64,000 bases of DNA from the NCBI GenBank assembly GCA_021613535.1, contig CP075495.1:2914001-2978000 (forward strand), read 5' to 3'. The notes below the pieces were generated by a model, which was not told the DNA's origin, did no database searches, and saw only the letters and a list, made by a program, of their open reading frames with translations. Origin of the DNA: Adineta vaga. Taxonomy: Eukaryota; Rotifera. This document shows positions 24,001-37,819 of this stretch, piece by piece (the first letter of the stretch is position 1; every line of letters begins with the position of its first letter). Made by a program: the position numbers and the translations under genes.

Positions 24001-27000
24001 TCGAATATTCATCTTCAATTCAGCTTGAAGAATACGTAATTTCCATAAACGAATACCTAAACAATAATTCAGAATTTTTCATTTTATCAACAGAACAATT
24101 CGTTTCATTTACTAACCATAACGAAGTACCATTCCACGAACACTTTCTTCTAATTTAGTTGGTTCTATACAAACAGTTGGTACAAAACACATGAAAACAT
24201 GATTACAATCGGTTTTATTTGCTAATGGATGTGAAAAAGAAATTTCTAATTCATCCATTGCTTCAAGTAATCGTCGTTCGGCTTCATTCTGTAAATATTC
24301 ATAACTTGTTTCTTTCGTAATTAAATCTGAATGACGAATAATTGTTCGTGCAAATAGACGATAATCAGCCGATTCATTTTGTTTATTATGAATATTAGCT
24401 TTGCCTAAATAAATATGCATATTATGATTTGATGTTGGAACAAATTCTAAATCAAATGAACGTAATCGATATAATTCAAGTTGATAAGCAAGAGCTGGTT
24501 CAAGATTTCGAAAGATTTTATCTTCTTCAAACTAAAAATAAATCAAAGAAAATGTCAATTAATCATACATAGAAAACTGTCTTACATCTAATCGTTTACG
24601 AAATGTATAATAAATTGGAAATTGTCGCTAGAAGAAAAAAGAAACACAAGAAATGAATGATTTATTGTTTTCAGCTCTCTTTATTCTTTGTGGTTTACTT
24701 TCGATGCAAGAGAAAATGTAATTCGACGAATATTTTTTGCATTACACATTTCTTTCTGAAAGAATAGGAAATATTTCAGATCTAGATATATCATAGAACA
24801 ATCAATAAATATACTCTAGATTGTACGAATTCTCGAAAAATATCTTCCAATTTAAGATTATTTTGAAGATTGGCATCATCTTTTATAAAAACATAGATAA
24901 GATTCGTTGCTTGATCAATCTATTCAAAGAAAAACGACGATTTAAAAAGAAAATACTTATCTAGAATCTTACATCTGATGTGGATTTCTGAGTACTATTT
25001 TGATCAAATGATGCATGTCGGTTATGTCCACGTAATAGTCGACGTCCACTACTCGAAGAACGAAAATTTGGAGGTGTTGCAGTAAATGGAATTAATAATT
25101 CATCGAAACAACTAAATTTTGAAGAAAAACAAAAACACAAATTAAGTCAAATTAATATCGTCAAATTACTTACTTCTTTGCTCGTTCTAAACTATCAAAT
25201 GCAGCAATAATACCTTTTCGTCGAAATAATTGTGGATCATCATCATCTAGAATCATCATTTCATCACTAAAACTTCCTCGTCGAACTGTATGTTCTTGTA
25301 CATATAATCTACAAAGAAATCCTATTTATCGAAAGCAAATGCAAACGCAAACAAACAAATCATACCGATTTGGATGATTCAATGGTAAATAGAGAGAAAA
25401 TTGAACAGTTGTTGTTCCATCCGAAAGTAAACCATGTTTAATACTATGAAGATCATAGGAAATGTAAGAACGTCGAACATAGACCTAATGAATTAATTTG
25501 AAATGAATTGTCGAAAAGTAAAGAAGTAAGACTTACTTCAAGTGCTGATTGTCGTACTTGTATATTTGAATGATAATAAAAACTATGTAAAACATCGAAG
25601 ATACTTGTTTCCGATAGAATTAATTTCTACAAAAAACAACCAAGAAAATATGATCGATTAGTTTTTATTTGTCTTACTTGTAAATTATCTTGACATAATT
25701 TATGTCCATACATATCTAATGCACTTAAAAAGATCGACTCCATTTGATTTAATCGTAATTCATAAGGTGGTTGATGAAATTCAATTAAAACTTGTCGAGA
25801 TTTCAATGCAACTTTAGCATTATTTGTATGCGTTAATAATGTTAATTCACTTAATAATGCTGTTAATTCATCGGTTAATCTTGGATCACGATCAAATAAT
25901 AAATCAATTAACATAATAACTAAAGCATTCTTGGAATTATAATTTGCATGTGAGAAAACGATTTCAACAACTTTATGCATTTCAATTTTATGTTTATCAC
26001 GTAATTGTGTTAAACATTTATCGTATTGTCCATATTGAAATAATGTTTCAACATTTAAATAATTTCTTATTAGATCTGTAATAACTGCTTTCATATGTCC
26101 TTTAATACCAGTTCGATAACGTTGTACTAATTGAACAAGACTTTGAACTGTAGTGAAGAATAATTCACGATCAGCACGACGTTCTAATTTCGCAGCATAA
26201 TTATCCAGACATGTTGCAATAGATTGAGATGGAAATTGAGCAAGAACGGAAGTTAAATTACTTAGATAATTTTTCATTAATTTTTTGATTTCTTTATCAA
26301 CTTCTTTGGGTATACGTTCGGATATATTCGAAAGAATTTCTTCGACTTCAAGTAAAGGTAATGATGGATCACGAAGAATAGAAAATAACTGTTCAACCGT
26401 TGATTTAAGTCTTTCACGAAAATATGGTTCGGGATATGTATATCCTCGAAGAATATTTTCTAATGTTTCTTTTGTTTTTTGAAAAACTTGATTGACTTTT
26501 GTACTTGTTGAACGATCTGTCATTTCAAAATTAAATTTACCATCATATAATTTTGATTGTTTAACAGCACGAGGATCATCAAATATGATTCGTGCAAGAA
26601 TACAAGAAGCATCAAGAATCGCACCGGGACGTTTATTCCATTGAAGACTGAAGAAAGAGAGAGAAAGAGAATGAAATCAAAAACGAAATAATTCAATGTC
26701 TTACTGTCCTTTCGATGGACATCGAAGTTCAGTAACCATTTTCATAACTTCAATTTCTGCATAGACTTGACCAGCTTCGACAGGTCCACCATCTTCGATA
26801 GTATAATGAAGAAGTTTACCGGCAGAAGGTGATCTAAAATTCAAAACACATGTGATTATCAAAAGACATAGAAGTTCGTTCTCTATCTACCTTAATATAG
26901 ATGGATCATTTTCTTTTTGAAAAACGCATGATTTATTATTAATAACAATTCTATAGCTGTCGACTTCTTCTTTCATAAATGTTGAATAACTTGAACCATC

Positions 27001-30000
27001 TAAATTGATTAAAATTCCACCATCTTTCATTCTAAATATAATGATTCAAAAAGATGATTAAATTCAATTTCATACTTACCGATGAGCTTCGACTTCAACA
27101 TAAGAATCATTCATCGTAACAAAAAAACAACTTGGACCACATTGTACCACCTAAAGAGATCGTATCAATTCCTTTTCCTCTTAGATTTGAGTTTTAATGA
27201 ACTTACCTGCAATCTGTATTTAGTCAATTCAGAAATTAATTCAACATACGTTGAAATCGAAAGAGTATTCATTGATAATATCTGACCACTACAGAGAAAA
27301 AAAGCAAATTAAACGAATATCTGCATAAGAGAAATGAGTATGTTACCGCTCGAGTGACGATTGAAAGTTTTGATAATTACTACGAAATTTTTCATCAGCA
27401 ACATGTATGGCACCGCAAACAATTGATACAACAATATCAGGTTTTTCAGTTTGAAATCGTTCGGCAATTAAACCATCTAGCCAACTAGTGTCCGCTGTAT
27501 TATTTATGAAAGTATCTGTTTCTAATAAACGTATTAAAATTTCCACTGAAAAGAAAAGAAAATGAATTTAAACATCAATATATGATGAATTTGTATGTCT
27601 TACCTGTCGAATGAAAATCTCCTCGAATTGATAATTCTTTTAATGCAACAACGAGATTTCTGTAAAGAAACAAAAATGGTAAATTTGAAAAGAAATGATT
27701 CTACGAACTCTCGTGCATCTTCTCGTGTATCACCATGTGAAAAAATATGTCCAAATTGAGAATCGGCAAATTCATGTAAACCACCGGCTGATGATATACT
27801 AAAATATCCCCAAACATTCTGTCGACTACGAAAATTTAATTCTTCAACTGTTCCAGAACTTGGTTTAAATCCCTAAAAAATCTCTTAAATACATAAAAAA
27901 AAAGATTTATATATTCATAACTTACCTCATCGGGATTTTCACTTGTTATACGTGCAGCAATTGCATGACCATGTGGTAATGGTTTATTTTGAAATTCATC
28001 AAAATCAATATGAGAAATACCAAACGGTTCTTCGCCATATAAAAGTCGAATATCTTTAATTCGATGTAAACATATACCCATAGCGACCTTTGAAAAGAGA
28101 AAATGTATAACATAAAAACATTGAAGTGATGATTTAAATAATATATCTTTACCTGTAATTGACATGCAGGTAAATTTACATCAGTAACCATTTCTGTGCA
28201 AGGATGTTCCACTTGTAACCGAGGATTAAGTTCAAGAAAGAAGAATGTTTGATCATTTGGATTATATAAATATTCAATTGTTCCAGCACTAAAATGATCG
28301 TAATAGTAAAATAAGTTTTTACTTTCATAGATAAAAACAAACCTGACATAACCAACCATTCGTGCTAAACGTACAGCGGCTTTTTCCATTTGTTCAAGAA
28401 TTTCTGGTGGTGCAATAATAGCAGGTGCTTCTTCGATAATCTTCTGATGACGCCGTTGAATGGAACAATCTCGACCAAATAATGATATTGCTTGTCCACT
28501 TTGATCAGCCAGAATTTGTACTTCCAAATGTCGACAACTATCTGCATATTTCATTAGAAATATAGGTGAACCAGGAACTTCAGTTTGTACCTATGAATTC
28601 AATTTAATGCAAATTATCAAACACAATAGTTTTCGTTTTACTTGTCGGAAAAGATTTTCGAAATCATCTTGACTAACTGACTTTCGTATACCTTTACCAC
28701 CACCACCTTCAGATGCTTTGATCATCACCGGAAAACCAATTTTAGTTGCAACCTAATAAGAGGGAAAAAAAGAACAAGATCGTTATTTATTTCATTTCTT
28801 AAATTAAACAAGACAAAATAACTAATGATATCTTACTTCAACACCTTCTTTTCCATCAGTAATACATGCTTTTTCGTATAAATCCATTGGTACATTAATA
28901 CCTTCTCGATCATCATCATTCTTAGTAATTCTAAGATCTATAATGAACTTTTATTTAGTTTTCATCATCGAATAAATTATAAAATCTCAAATTCATTATT
29001 CTGTATTCAAATTCATTCAACTTACGTGATCCACTCCATGGCAATGTTGGTACATTTGCACTTTGAGCAATAATACTCGACGCTATTTTATCTCCTAAGA
29101 AAATCCATTGCAAATAGACAATAAAAATAAGTCGTTATTCATTTGAAAATCTCACCTAATGCCCACATTGCCTGTTCAGGTGGACCTATATTGATGATGA
29201 AAAGAGTCAAAAGAACTTTTTCAACAGTAAAAATAAGTTATTACCGATAAAAACGATTCCATTACGATGAAGTAATTCAGGTAGTTTGGGGTTTTCCGAT
29301 GCATGACCCCATCCAGCCCAGACAGCTAAAAATCAAAGTAAATTATCTTTTCATAATAGATTTTCAAAAACAAACCTTCAACTGGAAAACGTTTAGCAAT
29401 ATCAAGAATAAGTTCACAATTCGAATAATTCATATGTGATGGACCACCTTGAACATTCACATAATGATCTGCATATCGAATATACTCTATAAAAATAAAT
29501 AATTAATCAATTAACAAGAATCAATAAGAAAAAGAAAAGTATACCAGCATTCGCTTTCATATCTTCAGGTGTAACCATAGCAACAAATTTAATAGCATTC
29601 TCTTGACGAAACATTTCATAGGACCAACGTCGAATTGATCGCATACATTTGACAGCTGCAATACCATTATTTGCAATAAGAATCTAAATTGAAATTTATT
29701 CATTTTACAACGGTTAAAACAAAATTCTTCGTTTTATTTCTTACTTTATTAATAACACGTCTTCCACCTAAGAATTCACAAAGTTCTTTAGGTGTTGATA
29801 CTGAAAGTGATTGTCGTAAAGATGAAGTCGAACCGAATGAAATTCCCGACATATTTCTAAAATGAAAGAAAAAAACCGTGTTTGCTAAAAATCGATTGAT
29901 CATGCGACATAAAGAAATCGTCATACGTCTTTCGAGTGTATATATGAATCTTTTTGTCCGTTCTTTTTATTGAAAATAGAGGGAGGGAGAGAGAGAGAGA

Positions 30001-30312
30001 GACAAGCACGTTTTAAGGCACGTACCGTTTATAGAGGTTTGGCGTTGATTTGCTTTCCCCTGTTGCATTATGACATGAACTTAATGCCGTTTTGGGGTTA
30101 GTTCTATTTGTAATCGAATTTGGTGTAGAATCAAGTGATGAGATCGATGGTGCATTTGAATTGGCAGATAATTCAAGAAATTCATCGATTTCTTCTAAGG
30201 ATTCATCGAAACCATCATGATGTTCAAGATCAAATGAGACTTTTGTTGATTGAATATTTTCTTTCTTTGGATTTTTTAATTGAAAATCCTTTTCTTCCTT
30301 ATCCGTAGCCAT
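21005..30312 (-). CDS. ACACA: Acetyl-CoA carboxylase (multidomain, animal type)
   Basis: Carboxylates acetyl-CoA to malonyl-CoA, the committed step of fatty acid synthesis. About 25-30 exons over 9.3 kb. The first exon gives an acidic, Ser-rich N-terminus ([19 protein letters not shown]). It then splices to a [15 protein letters not shown] exon and the biotin carboxylase domain ([55 protein letters not shown]). The biotin acceptor is EVMKMVTEL (about 26740). The long central regulatory region is encoded about 25.0-26.5 kb. The carboxyltransferase has [10 protein letters not shown] and [17 protein letters not shown] in its first half, and [20 protein letters not shown] in its second. The C-terminus ends [11 protein letters not shown]-stop. 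No membrane segment precedes the catalytic part, so a cytosolic ACC1-like form is more likely than the mitochondrial ACC2 form. All domains appear intact. Confidence 0.95.
29982..30002. repeat. (GA)n tract in ACC intron 1
   Basis: A short GA-rich microsatellite (GGGAGGGAGAGAGAGAGA) lies just inside the 5' part of the first intron of the acetyl-CoA carboxylase gene, read on the plus strand. It corresponds to a pyrimidine tract on the transcribed RNA. Confidence 0.8.
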
Positions 30313-30978
30313 TGAAAATCAAAATGAATATGAATTCGACTAGAATAATAAAAATCACTATCTAGAAAAGAAATAACATAATACATACATTAAATACTTA
30401 AAGAAACAACTGTATTTTGTTCTCCATGAATGTATGGTACCTTTAAATACGTTACTTGAATCAAGTCAACTATTACATATTTACTTTTCTATTTTCGCTT
30501 TTCTTTTATCTATAGAAGGCGTTTTTTTCTTCTTCTCTTCGTTCTAAACAAAAGAAACGACCAGGTTTATATATCGAAGATATATAAGCACGCCGTGAAT
30601 TGATGATCATCTGTGTGTATCATCAGTTAGAAATGATTATGAAAACGAGAAGGTTACATCGGTACAACTAACAATTAATGAAAAGATATTCTTAGTCTGT
30701 AATTAAACGAAGTCAAATATGAATTGAAGTCGAAAAACTATATAATAAAGAGGATTAGATAAAAAGAAGAATACAACTTGTCTTACCATCTCTTGATCGA
30801 TAGATTTAATACGCATAGAAAAATATGACGTAGAACATGCGTTATGTGAATGATGTAGATAAGAAAAACGAAATTAAAACAAGAATATGAATTGTATAGA
30901 TTGATTTTATTCTATTTTAAATAAAAAATAACTAAAAAAAACAAGAATAATGAAAATATTTGGTTTCGTTTTGTAAAC
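30313..30978. other. Spacer upstream of ACC
   Basis: About 670 nt between the ACC start and the stop of the BRMS1-like gene, both on the minus strand. It must contain the ACC promoter and the 3' UTR of the BRMS1-like gene. No exon is apparent. Confidence 0.4.
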
Positions 30979-31902
30979 TTAATTTTCATCACTATCATTT
31001 AATTTATCTTGGAAAGTATCTAGATTTGTCATAATTACTAATTGATTTGTATCGTCGTCACTATCTGATTTATCACTATTATTATTACTGGAAATAATCG
31101 ATGATGATTGTTGTAAAGATGTTTGAATAATCGCCCAATCTTCAGTCACATTAATATCAGATAATTGATAGAAAATGGCAAGATTATCTTTTTCAATTGT
31201 TCGTCGTTTTTTTCGATTTATTGGTTTAATTGAATCATATGAATCTGTACGTTTTTTATTGACTGTTATTGTCTGTTGTTGATATTCTAATGGATAGAAT
31301 TCTTGTAAAATATTTGCACATAATTCACTTTTCATTTTTAATGTTTCAATTTCATCAATTTGATTTTGAATATTTTCTTTCATATGATAATATAGAAGAA
31401 ATTTATCATTTTCTAACGTTTGTTCTAAACTTAATAATTCTGATTGAGTTGAATTTTCTAAAGCTTCGAGTTCAATTTCATGCCGTTGTTTAGCTATGTC
31501 TAAACGTAATTTCATTTCATCATATAATTTTGCTAATTCATGTTGATATTCAGGTGCTTCTTCATTTTCTATGGCAATTAATTTTGTATCAAGAAAAAGA
31601 ATACTTTGGTCGTAGAAAATATTTTTTAATTGATCAAATTGTTTTTCTAAATTCATCATTTCATACATGATTTCATAACGACGTGTATCATAATAATCTA
31701 ATGATGATGTTGAACAATCAGTTCGACCAAATATTTGAAGAATATGTTGAATTTCTTGAATAGAATCTTCATCACTATCGTCAAACTCTGGATTGGAATC
31801 ATCTGTTTCAGGTGACCATGATTGATTTCTTGAATGGATTTGATCATCATTTAGATTCATTTTTTTTTCTTTCATCGTAATATTTTTATCAATATAGAAC
31901 AC
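30979..31902 (-). CDS. BRMS1/Sds3-like Sin3-complex protein
   Basis: Family members are subunits of the nuclear Sin3-HDAC co-repressor complex. A single exon of 307 codons. The N-terminus is acidic with a SDEDSIQEI stretch. The Sds3-like region follows at about residues 65-200: RYEIMYEMMNLEKQFDQLKN, then APEYQHELAKLYDEMKLRLD, ending with LLYYHMKENIQNQIDEIE. It is helical with heptad spacing, as in BRMS1 and BRMS1L. A basic KKRTDSYDS and NRKKRRT segment at about residues 220-235 could be a nuclear signal. The C-terminus is an acidic Ser/Asn-rich tail. Three in-frame ATGs lie within the first 15 codons, so the start is uncertain. BRMS1, BRMS1L and SUDS3 cannot be told apart by eye, but the pattern is closest to BRMS1/BRMS1L. 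Confidence 0.8.
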   Translation of the reverse strand: MFYIDKNITMKEKKMNLNDDQIHSRNQSWSPETDDSNPEFDDSDEDSIQEIQHILQIFGRTDCSTSSLDYYDTRRYEIMYEMMNLEKQFDQLKNIFYDQSILFLDTKLIAIENEEAPEYQHELAKLYDEMKLRLDIAKQRHEIELEALENSTQSELLSLEQTLENDKFLLYYHMKENIQNQIDEIETLKMKSELCANILQEFYPLEYQQQTITVNKKRTDSYDSIKPINRKKRRTIEKDNLAIFYQLSDINVTEDWAIIQTSLQQSSSIISSNNNSDKSDSDDDTNQLVIMTNLDTFQDKLNDSDEN

Positions 31903-32131
31903 GCGGTCGTTCGGTTCGGTTTTTCTTTACGCATTTTTATTGTACTGCATCGACAACCAACTAGGAAATTGTTAGCAAAGTGACACCTATGATTGTGACC
32001 AAAAAAAAAAAGAAAAGTTCATTTTGTTTATTTTAAGAGTGTGTTGCACTGTATGACCTTTATATTAATAGTTCATATAGAAATAGAATTCTTCGTTTGA
32101 ATGAAGAAAAAAATATAGCGAGAAAAAGAAA

Positions 32132-32203
32132 TTCCGGTGCCGGGGATCGAACCCGGGCCTAGACGGTGAGAGCGTCCAATCCTAACCACTAGACCACACC
32201 GGA
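32132..32203 (-). tRNA. tRNA-Glu (anticodon CTC)
   Basis: On the minus strand the 72-nt sequence opens with TCCGGTGTGGTCTAGTGGTT (acceptor arm and A box). It has a seven-base anticodon loop centred on CTC and the B box GGTTCGATCCC, and it closes with CACCGGA plus discriminator A. Acceptor arms pair perfectly (TCCGGTG/CACCGGA). No intron and no encoded CCA. It lies between the BRMS1-like and TRPM genes. Confidence 0.97.
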
Positions 32204-32444
32204 TGATAAACGATTATCCCAAAATCTATACTTATATATTGTCTTCATTTGTTTATCTAGAAAGAACAAAATGTTGATTGGTCTGTCATCGATATATACA
32301 TAGCTATCTATCTTCATGTTTGTTTGTCACATGTAGTTAGAAGGAAAATAATGTACGATGAATATCTTCGATCAACAGAGCGATGGACCCAATAAATAAT
32401 TTGTCGACATGTTTTTCTTTTATTTTTTTAGAAAATTGTTTTTC

Positions 32445-35400
32445 ATGTCGTCATTATTACCCAACGAATTTATTCTTCCATCAATAGCTAATATACAATA
32501 TTCTCGTGTTGCACTTAAACCTGGTGGAAAAAAATCAGCACAAGTTTGTTTACGATTAATGTGATAATTTCCTCTTGATAATGTATTTGGTTTTTTCGTC
32601 TAGTTAGTCTATTTCAATCATGAAGAAGATATTAGTCAAGCAATGCAAACAATCTTTGAAAATAAAGCATTTGATTTACCTTCACCAAAGATAATCATTG
32701 TTCTTGAAGGTGGAATTAGTAATGCAAGTGAACGATTAAATGATTTCAATGAAAAGCAATTCTCAACATTAGTCGCAAGATTACTTTTAGATATTGGTAA
32801 GAAATATTCGGTGGTAATAAATCTTTTGTTTATGTATTTGATTTCTAGGACGAAATAAATTAAGCAATGATCAAGGTGCTCCATGGTTGTTCAGTAATAT
32901 TCGACATGTATGAAAAAATTTTAGGAGAAAGAAAGAAGTTTGATTTGTTTATTTTTCTTTAGGATTCAGTTGCTGGACGAATTATTCAAACAACAAAGCA
33001 ACAATATCTAGCGAATGATATTCCTCTATCACGTTTTGTAACTATTGGTATTGATATTTGTCCTTCAGTTTCGGTAAGAATATTTTAAAATGAATAGAAG
33101 TGAGCATGCCTTTGTTTTTTGATCAAATTTTAGTTAGAAGATGCACCACATGATTATCATTCACTTGTTAATGCCATTACAAATGGTTTTCAAGAGAAAT
33201 CGATTAGTGAAATGAATACAAATGGATATGTTAATTATCGAATATTAAATAAACGTTTAGGACGTATTATTCTTTATGGAAGAAAACAAGAAGATTTAAT
33301 TGATCGAACAACAGTCTTACAACGTTGTGTAGAAGAAATTGGACGAGTACGAGATAGTGATAAAAGTGAATGTGGTATGTTTAATTTAGGATTCAAAATA
33401 AATGTAAATATTTTGGAAATCTACTTTTTAGTTAGTGTACCTAAGATATTGTTACTCTATGGTGGTGATGTGGATAATATTGAACCAATTCATCGATTAT
33501 TAAGTACAGAAATTGATCGAAAGAAATTTGGATTAGTTATTATTCGAGTAAGTAAAGAGAATTTATTTTCAGATTGAATATTCGAGTATTTTAGGGTTCG
33601 GGTGGATTAGCTGATGTTCTTGCTTGGGTTTGTGATAAGATTCTAAGTGGTGGAACATGTATCCATAGATCAGAAATGAAGTAAATCGTTTTTGATGATG
33701 AATCAAATTGAATATTTTGAAAAAAATGTCTAGAGCATTATCAAAAATATTTCTTCGAGAATTAAAAGTATTAGTTAGTCAATTGCTTGGCAGCGATATA
33801 ACCGATAATTTAATCACCTTAGTGACGTATTTAGCTGTAACTCGATGTAAAAAAATACGTGTTTGTGATGAAGATGATGATCTTTCTTTATATCTTCTCG
33901 AAGCATTAGTTACAGGTAAATATTATCTTTAACGATTTTGTATAGATTTAAACTTTTACTTTTCATTTAGCTAATCAAAATCAACGTTTATCATCCTTAA
34001 AATTACATCTATCATTAGCATTTGATTTAAATCAACCAAAATTTGCTAGTCGAATGTTACGTACTAATCAAGATATACCAGAAGAAGTAGGATTGAATGA
34101 GAAAATTTCAAGAATATATTCCCAATGTATTCTTAGGATCTAATTCAACTAGCTAAAATGGCAATTATACGTGATCAAGTTCAATTTCTTCATGTTTTAG
34201 AAGATACATGTGGAATTACATCGGATAATCTTGGCGAGAAATTTGAATGTGAATTAAGTGTCAAAATGGTAAGTAAAGACAATCGATTATTAGTTTAATC
34301 ATTGATAAAGAAACAAACGAAAAGATTTTATTATTTTATAGAATTATAATCATGATTTATTTCTTGAATGTATTCAACAAGATTTTGGTTGTAGTCTTGA
34401 TGATGTTTATCGATCAGTAAGTTGATATAAAGAAGAACAAGAAGAATAGAATTGATTTATTTGAATTCTAGGCGGATGAAAATAGTGAAACAGCTGAAGA
34501 TGAACTGCAATCAATCAATGTGAAATTATTTCTATGGGCTGTATTTTTTGATCATTATAATTTATCATTACATTTTTGGAGACGATTGAATGTAAGATTC
34601 TTTAAGATTATTTCAATGTAGCAATATGAACAAAAGGAAATAATCTGTTTAGGATCGACTTTGTGGTGCACTTGTTGCTGCACTTGTCTATCGTCATACA
34701 GCTGATTTATGTGTTAAACGAAGTTCAACAGAAATTGTCACTGTACAAAAATTAAGAGATCATGCTGAGTAAGAGAAAAAGAAATACTTTTGAAAACTTA
34801 TGCTTATTTAAATCGATATTTTTAGTGAATATGAAAATCTTGCAATACGTCTTCTTCAGTGTTTATATTTATCAAATCCTAATATGGCACGTTTAGCTTT
34901 AAAACGTGAAAATTTTGAATTTAATAAACTTTCATCATTGGAAGTTGCTAGTATGTTGATAAAATGTTCATCAAGAAAATTTTCACATCAAATATTTCTT
35001 ATTTAGTTATGTCACGTAGTGAAGATTTTGTTGGACATACAAGTGTTCAAGAAGTATTTGATGTTATCTGGAGTGGTGAAACATCACATAAGGTAATTCA
35101 TTTCTACGAATTTTATCATATATAATTGAAATAGACTTGTCTTCTCTCTGTTGTTGTACATCACATTTGTAATGAATAATTTTCAATTGTTTAGATAAAG
35201 GGTAAACATTTTGATCGTATGCTTGCAACTACTGCATCATCATTTGGTCATGCAACAACTGGCATACAGTATGAAAGTTTCCTAACTATAAATATTTCTA
35301 TTGATTATCTTTTCTAGAGCAAAAGATCAACAAAATTTCTTGAAATATATCTTAACAATGAAAAATAAATTATCACGACCACGAGTTAAATATCAAGTTC

Positions 35401-37264
35401 ATTTTCTATTCTATCTGATCTTTCTATCTCTTCTATCATATCTTGTTCTATTTGTAAAACCATCGTTGATCGAATTAAATGAAGAAATGACTATTTTAAT
35501 ACAAAATGATACTTGTCCTGACGAGAATAATATGTTTTGTGCAAAACCAATATCGTCGAAACAATCATGGTCATTTCTACAATTACTTATCAATATATGG
35601 GTATTTATGTTTGCATTAGAAGAATTTCGACAAGTAAGAACATTAATTGAATGATTTTCGAATGAAATCTTTTCTTTATTTTAATCAAGGCAAAATTATT
35701 TAAAACAAAAACTAATAGTCTTGCACAAACATTTTTACTCTATTTGGATGAATCTTGGAATAAACTTGATCTACTCTGTGTGGTTATGTATGTTGCTTCG
35801 ATTACTTTGGAATCCTACAATACAAAAACAACACTAAATGCAGCAAGGTTTGATAATTTGAAATTCTCACGATTTTCTTCATTGCATATTTTCGTTTCAA
35901 TAGAGCTTTTCTTGCTGTTGATGTTGTTTTATGGTTTATACGTTTATTGATCTTATTAATGATTGATCGAACAGTTGGACCGATGCTTCTAATGATTCAA
36001 GCTATGGTAGGAGTGGTCTGTGTTTTGAATGATTTGATGTATTAGCATGTTTAATGCTTATATAAATATCTTATCATTTTTTCTTACATTTGAAATGTGT
36101 TTTATGTGGAAATTTTTGATTTCTTTAGCTCAATGATATGATGACATTCTTCTCGATATTTTTCGTTTTTACATCGGCGTATGGTGTAGCATCGTTTTCA
36201 TTGTTAAAAAGTGGACAACCACCACTTGATTTTGCTATATTTCGAAAAATTTTTCATGCTGCTTATTGGTATGATCGATTTTTGTTTTCTTTGAAAAAAG
36301 AATATTTCATTGAATTGTATTGCTAGGCATGTTTTTGGTCAAATCAATGATCTTGATGATGTTAAAGGTATTGAAAGACTCAATTGATGCGTTTGATAAT
36401 ACAAATTGTTTATTGTAGATAATTTTGAATTGACTGGTTGGGCAGCATTTGTATTATTAGCCTTTTATATGGCTGTTAGTAATATTCTCTTGGTGAATCT
36501 TCTTGTTGCAATGTTTTCGTACGTATTGATTGAATATTTTTATACATAAATTGAAAAACTTTATTTTCTTTTAGAAATACATTCGATCGAATGTATTCAA
36601 AAATGGATACCTTATGGAAATTTCATCGGTTCGTTCACTTCGAAAATTTATATCTCATTCGTTTTCTCCTTATCATTTAGTTATCATATTATCAAAGAAT
36701 ATACAATTCTTGCTCCATTACCACCACCATTAAATCTTCTTAGTACAGGAAATTATGAATCCAAACCTTTTAATCGTAAGTATAAAAATAAACATCTCTA
36801 TTTCGCATTTTTTCATTTTAATATATCTAATACTTTCTATTCGTGTATTCTTGTTCTGTGTTATCTTCTATTTTCTAGGGCAGACATCATTCTTCGGTGA
36901 GTGCATGTCTTCCTTCAATGAGATTCTTGTGATGTTTGGATGGTGTCAATAATGTTTTCTTCCCAGTTTTTTTCTCTCTCCTTTTGCCTGTATATTATAT
37001 TCACATATAGCATAGATATGTATAGCACATGGTTTGTTCTCAAAAAAAACTTTTATCTTTCTAGCTGAATTATCATCTGATCAAATCTTAAATTTACGAC
37101 GACGTGAAGCACTTGCTTACGAAAGTGATGTTTTCGAACAAGCTGCCAAAGAAAAACTATCCGAAGTGAATCAACAAGAGAAAATCGATTCACAATTACG
37201 TCATTTACGTAAGACAGTTGCTCATGTCAAACTTACATGTGAAGCATCAACAATGGACAATTAA
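32445..37264 (+). CDS. TRPM-type cation channel
   Basis: Multi-pass cation channel of the transient receptor potential melastatin family. About 20 short exons. The N-terminal melastatin homology region has SRVALKPGGKKSAQLVYFNH, a PSPKIIIVLEGGISN block, a KILLLYGGDVDNIE block and a GSGGLADVLAWVCDKI block. A six-helix membrane part follows: S1 in HFLFYLIFLSLLSYLVLFVK, and a later SYGVAS-like helix. The pore reads HAAYWHVFGQINDLDDV, with S6 at NILLVNLLVAMFSNTFDRMY. The TRP helix and post-TRP region read LWKFHRYHIIKEYTI and PLPPPLNLL, as in TRPM members. The C-terminus is short and coiled (about 75 residues) with no kinase or Nudix domain. The start at 32445 is the first suitable ATG, but an earlier non-visible exon is possible. 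Splice junctions are by eye. Confidence 0.88.
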
Positions 37265-37819
37265 ATGTATTCACACATTATGTACATATATTCCTTTTTT
37301 GATCTGTCTTTCACCCGTATTAATGCAAAATGTGTAGTTTTTCTTTCGTGTTCTTTTGATATAGATGGTATTCTTTTTTTTATATGATTCAGTATAATAA
37401 TCTGGCATCTCTTTTTTTGTGAAAAAATTTTCAATACTTAAGCAATAAAGATAATAAAAAATTTTGTCGATAAAATGACAACAAATGATGTTGTCATGAA
37501 AGAAAAACGACGAATACTTCAGTGCTAGGGATAAGTCTTTTACGAAGAAATGGAATTCATTTAAAGTAAGAAAAAGATCTTTATGGATTTTTCATGATCG
37601 ATTTAACCAGTAGTGTTGATATTTCGAGTAATAATGACATCTACTAATACTTTCAATGAAACATGGTATCGATCTATTCCATATTAAACACCATTTACTA
37701 AATACAAATCATCATCATTATTATCGTACCTAATTCCACTTAACTTCATCTTCATCGATTTCAATTTGAACATATTTTTAAGATTCGAATGAAGTTTTTT
37801 ACTCATCTAAGTACTTGAA
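37265..37819. other. TRPM 3' flank
   Basis: AT-rich, T-rich stretch with an AATAAA-type signal (CAATAAAG near 37443) about 180 nt after the TRPM stop. No exon was seen. Confidence 0.4.
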
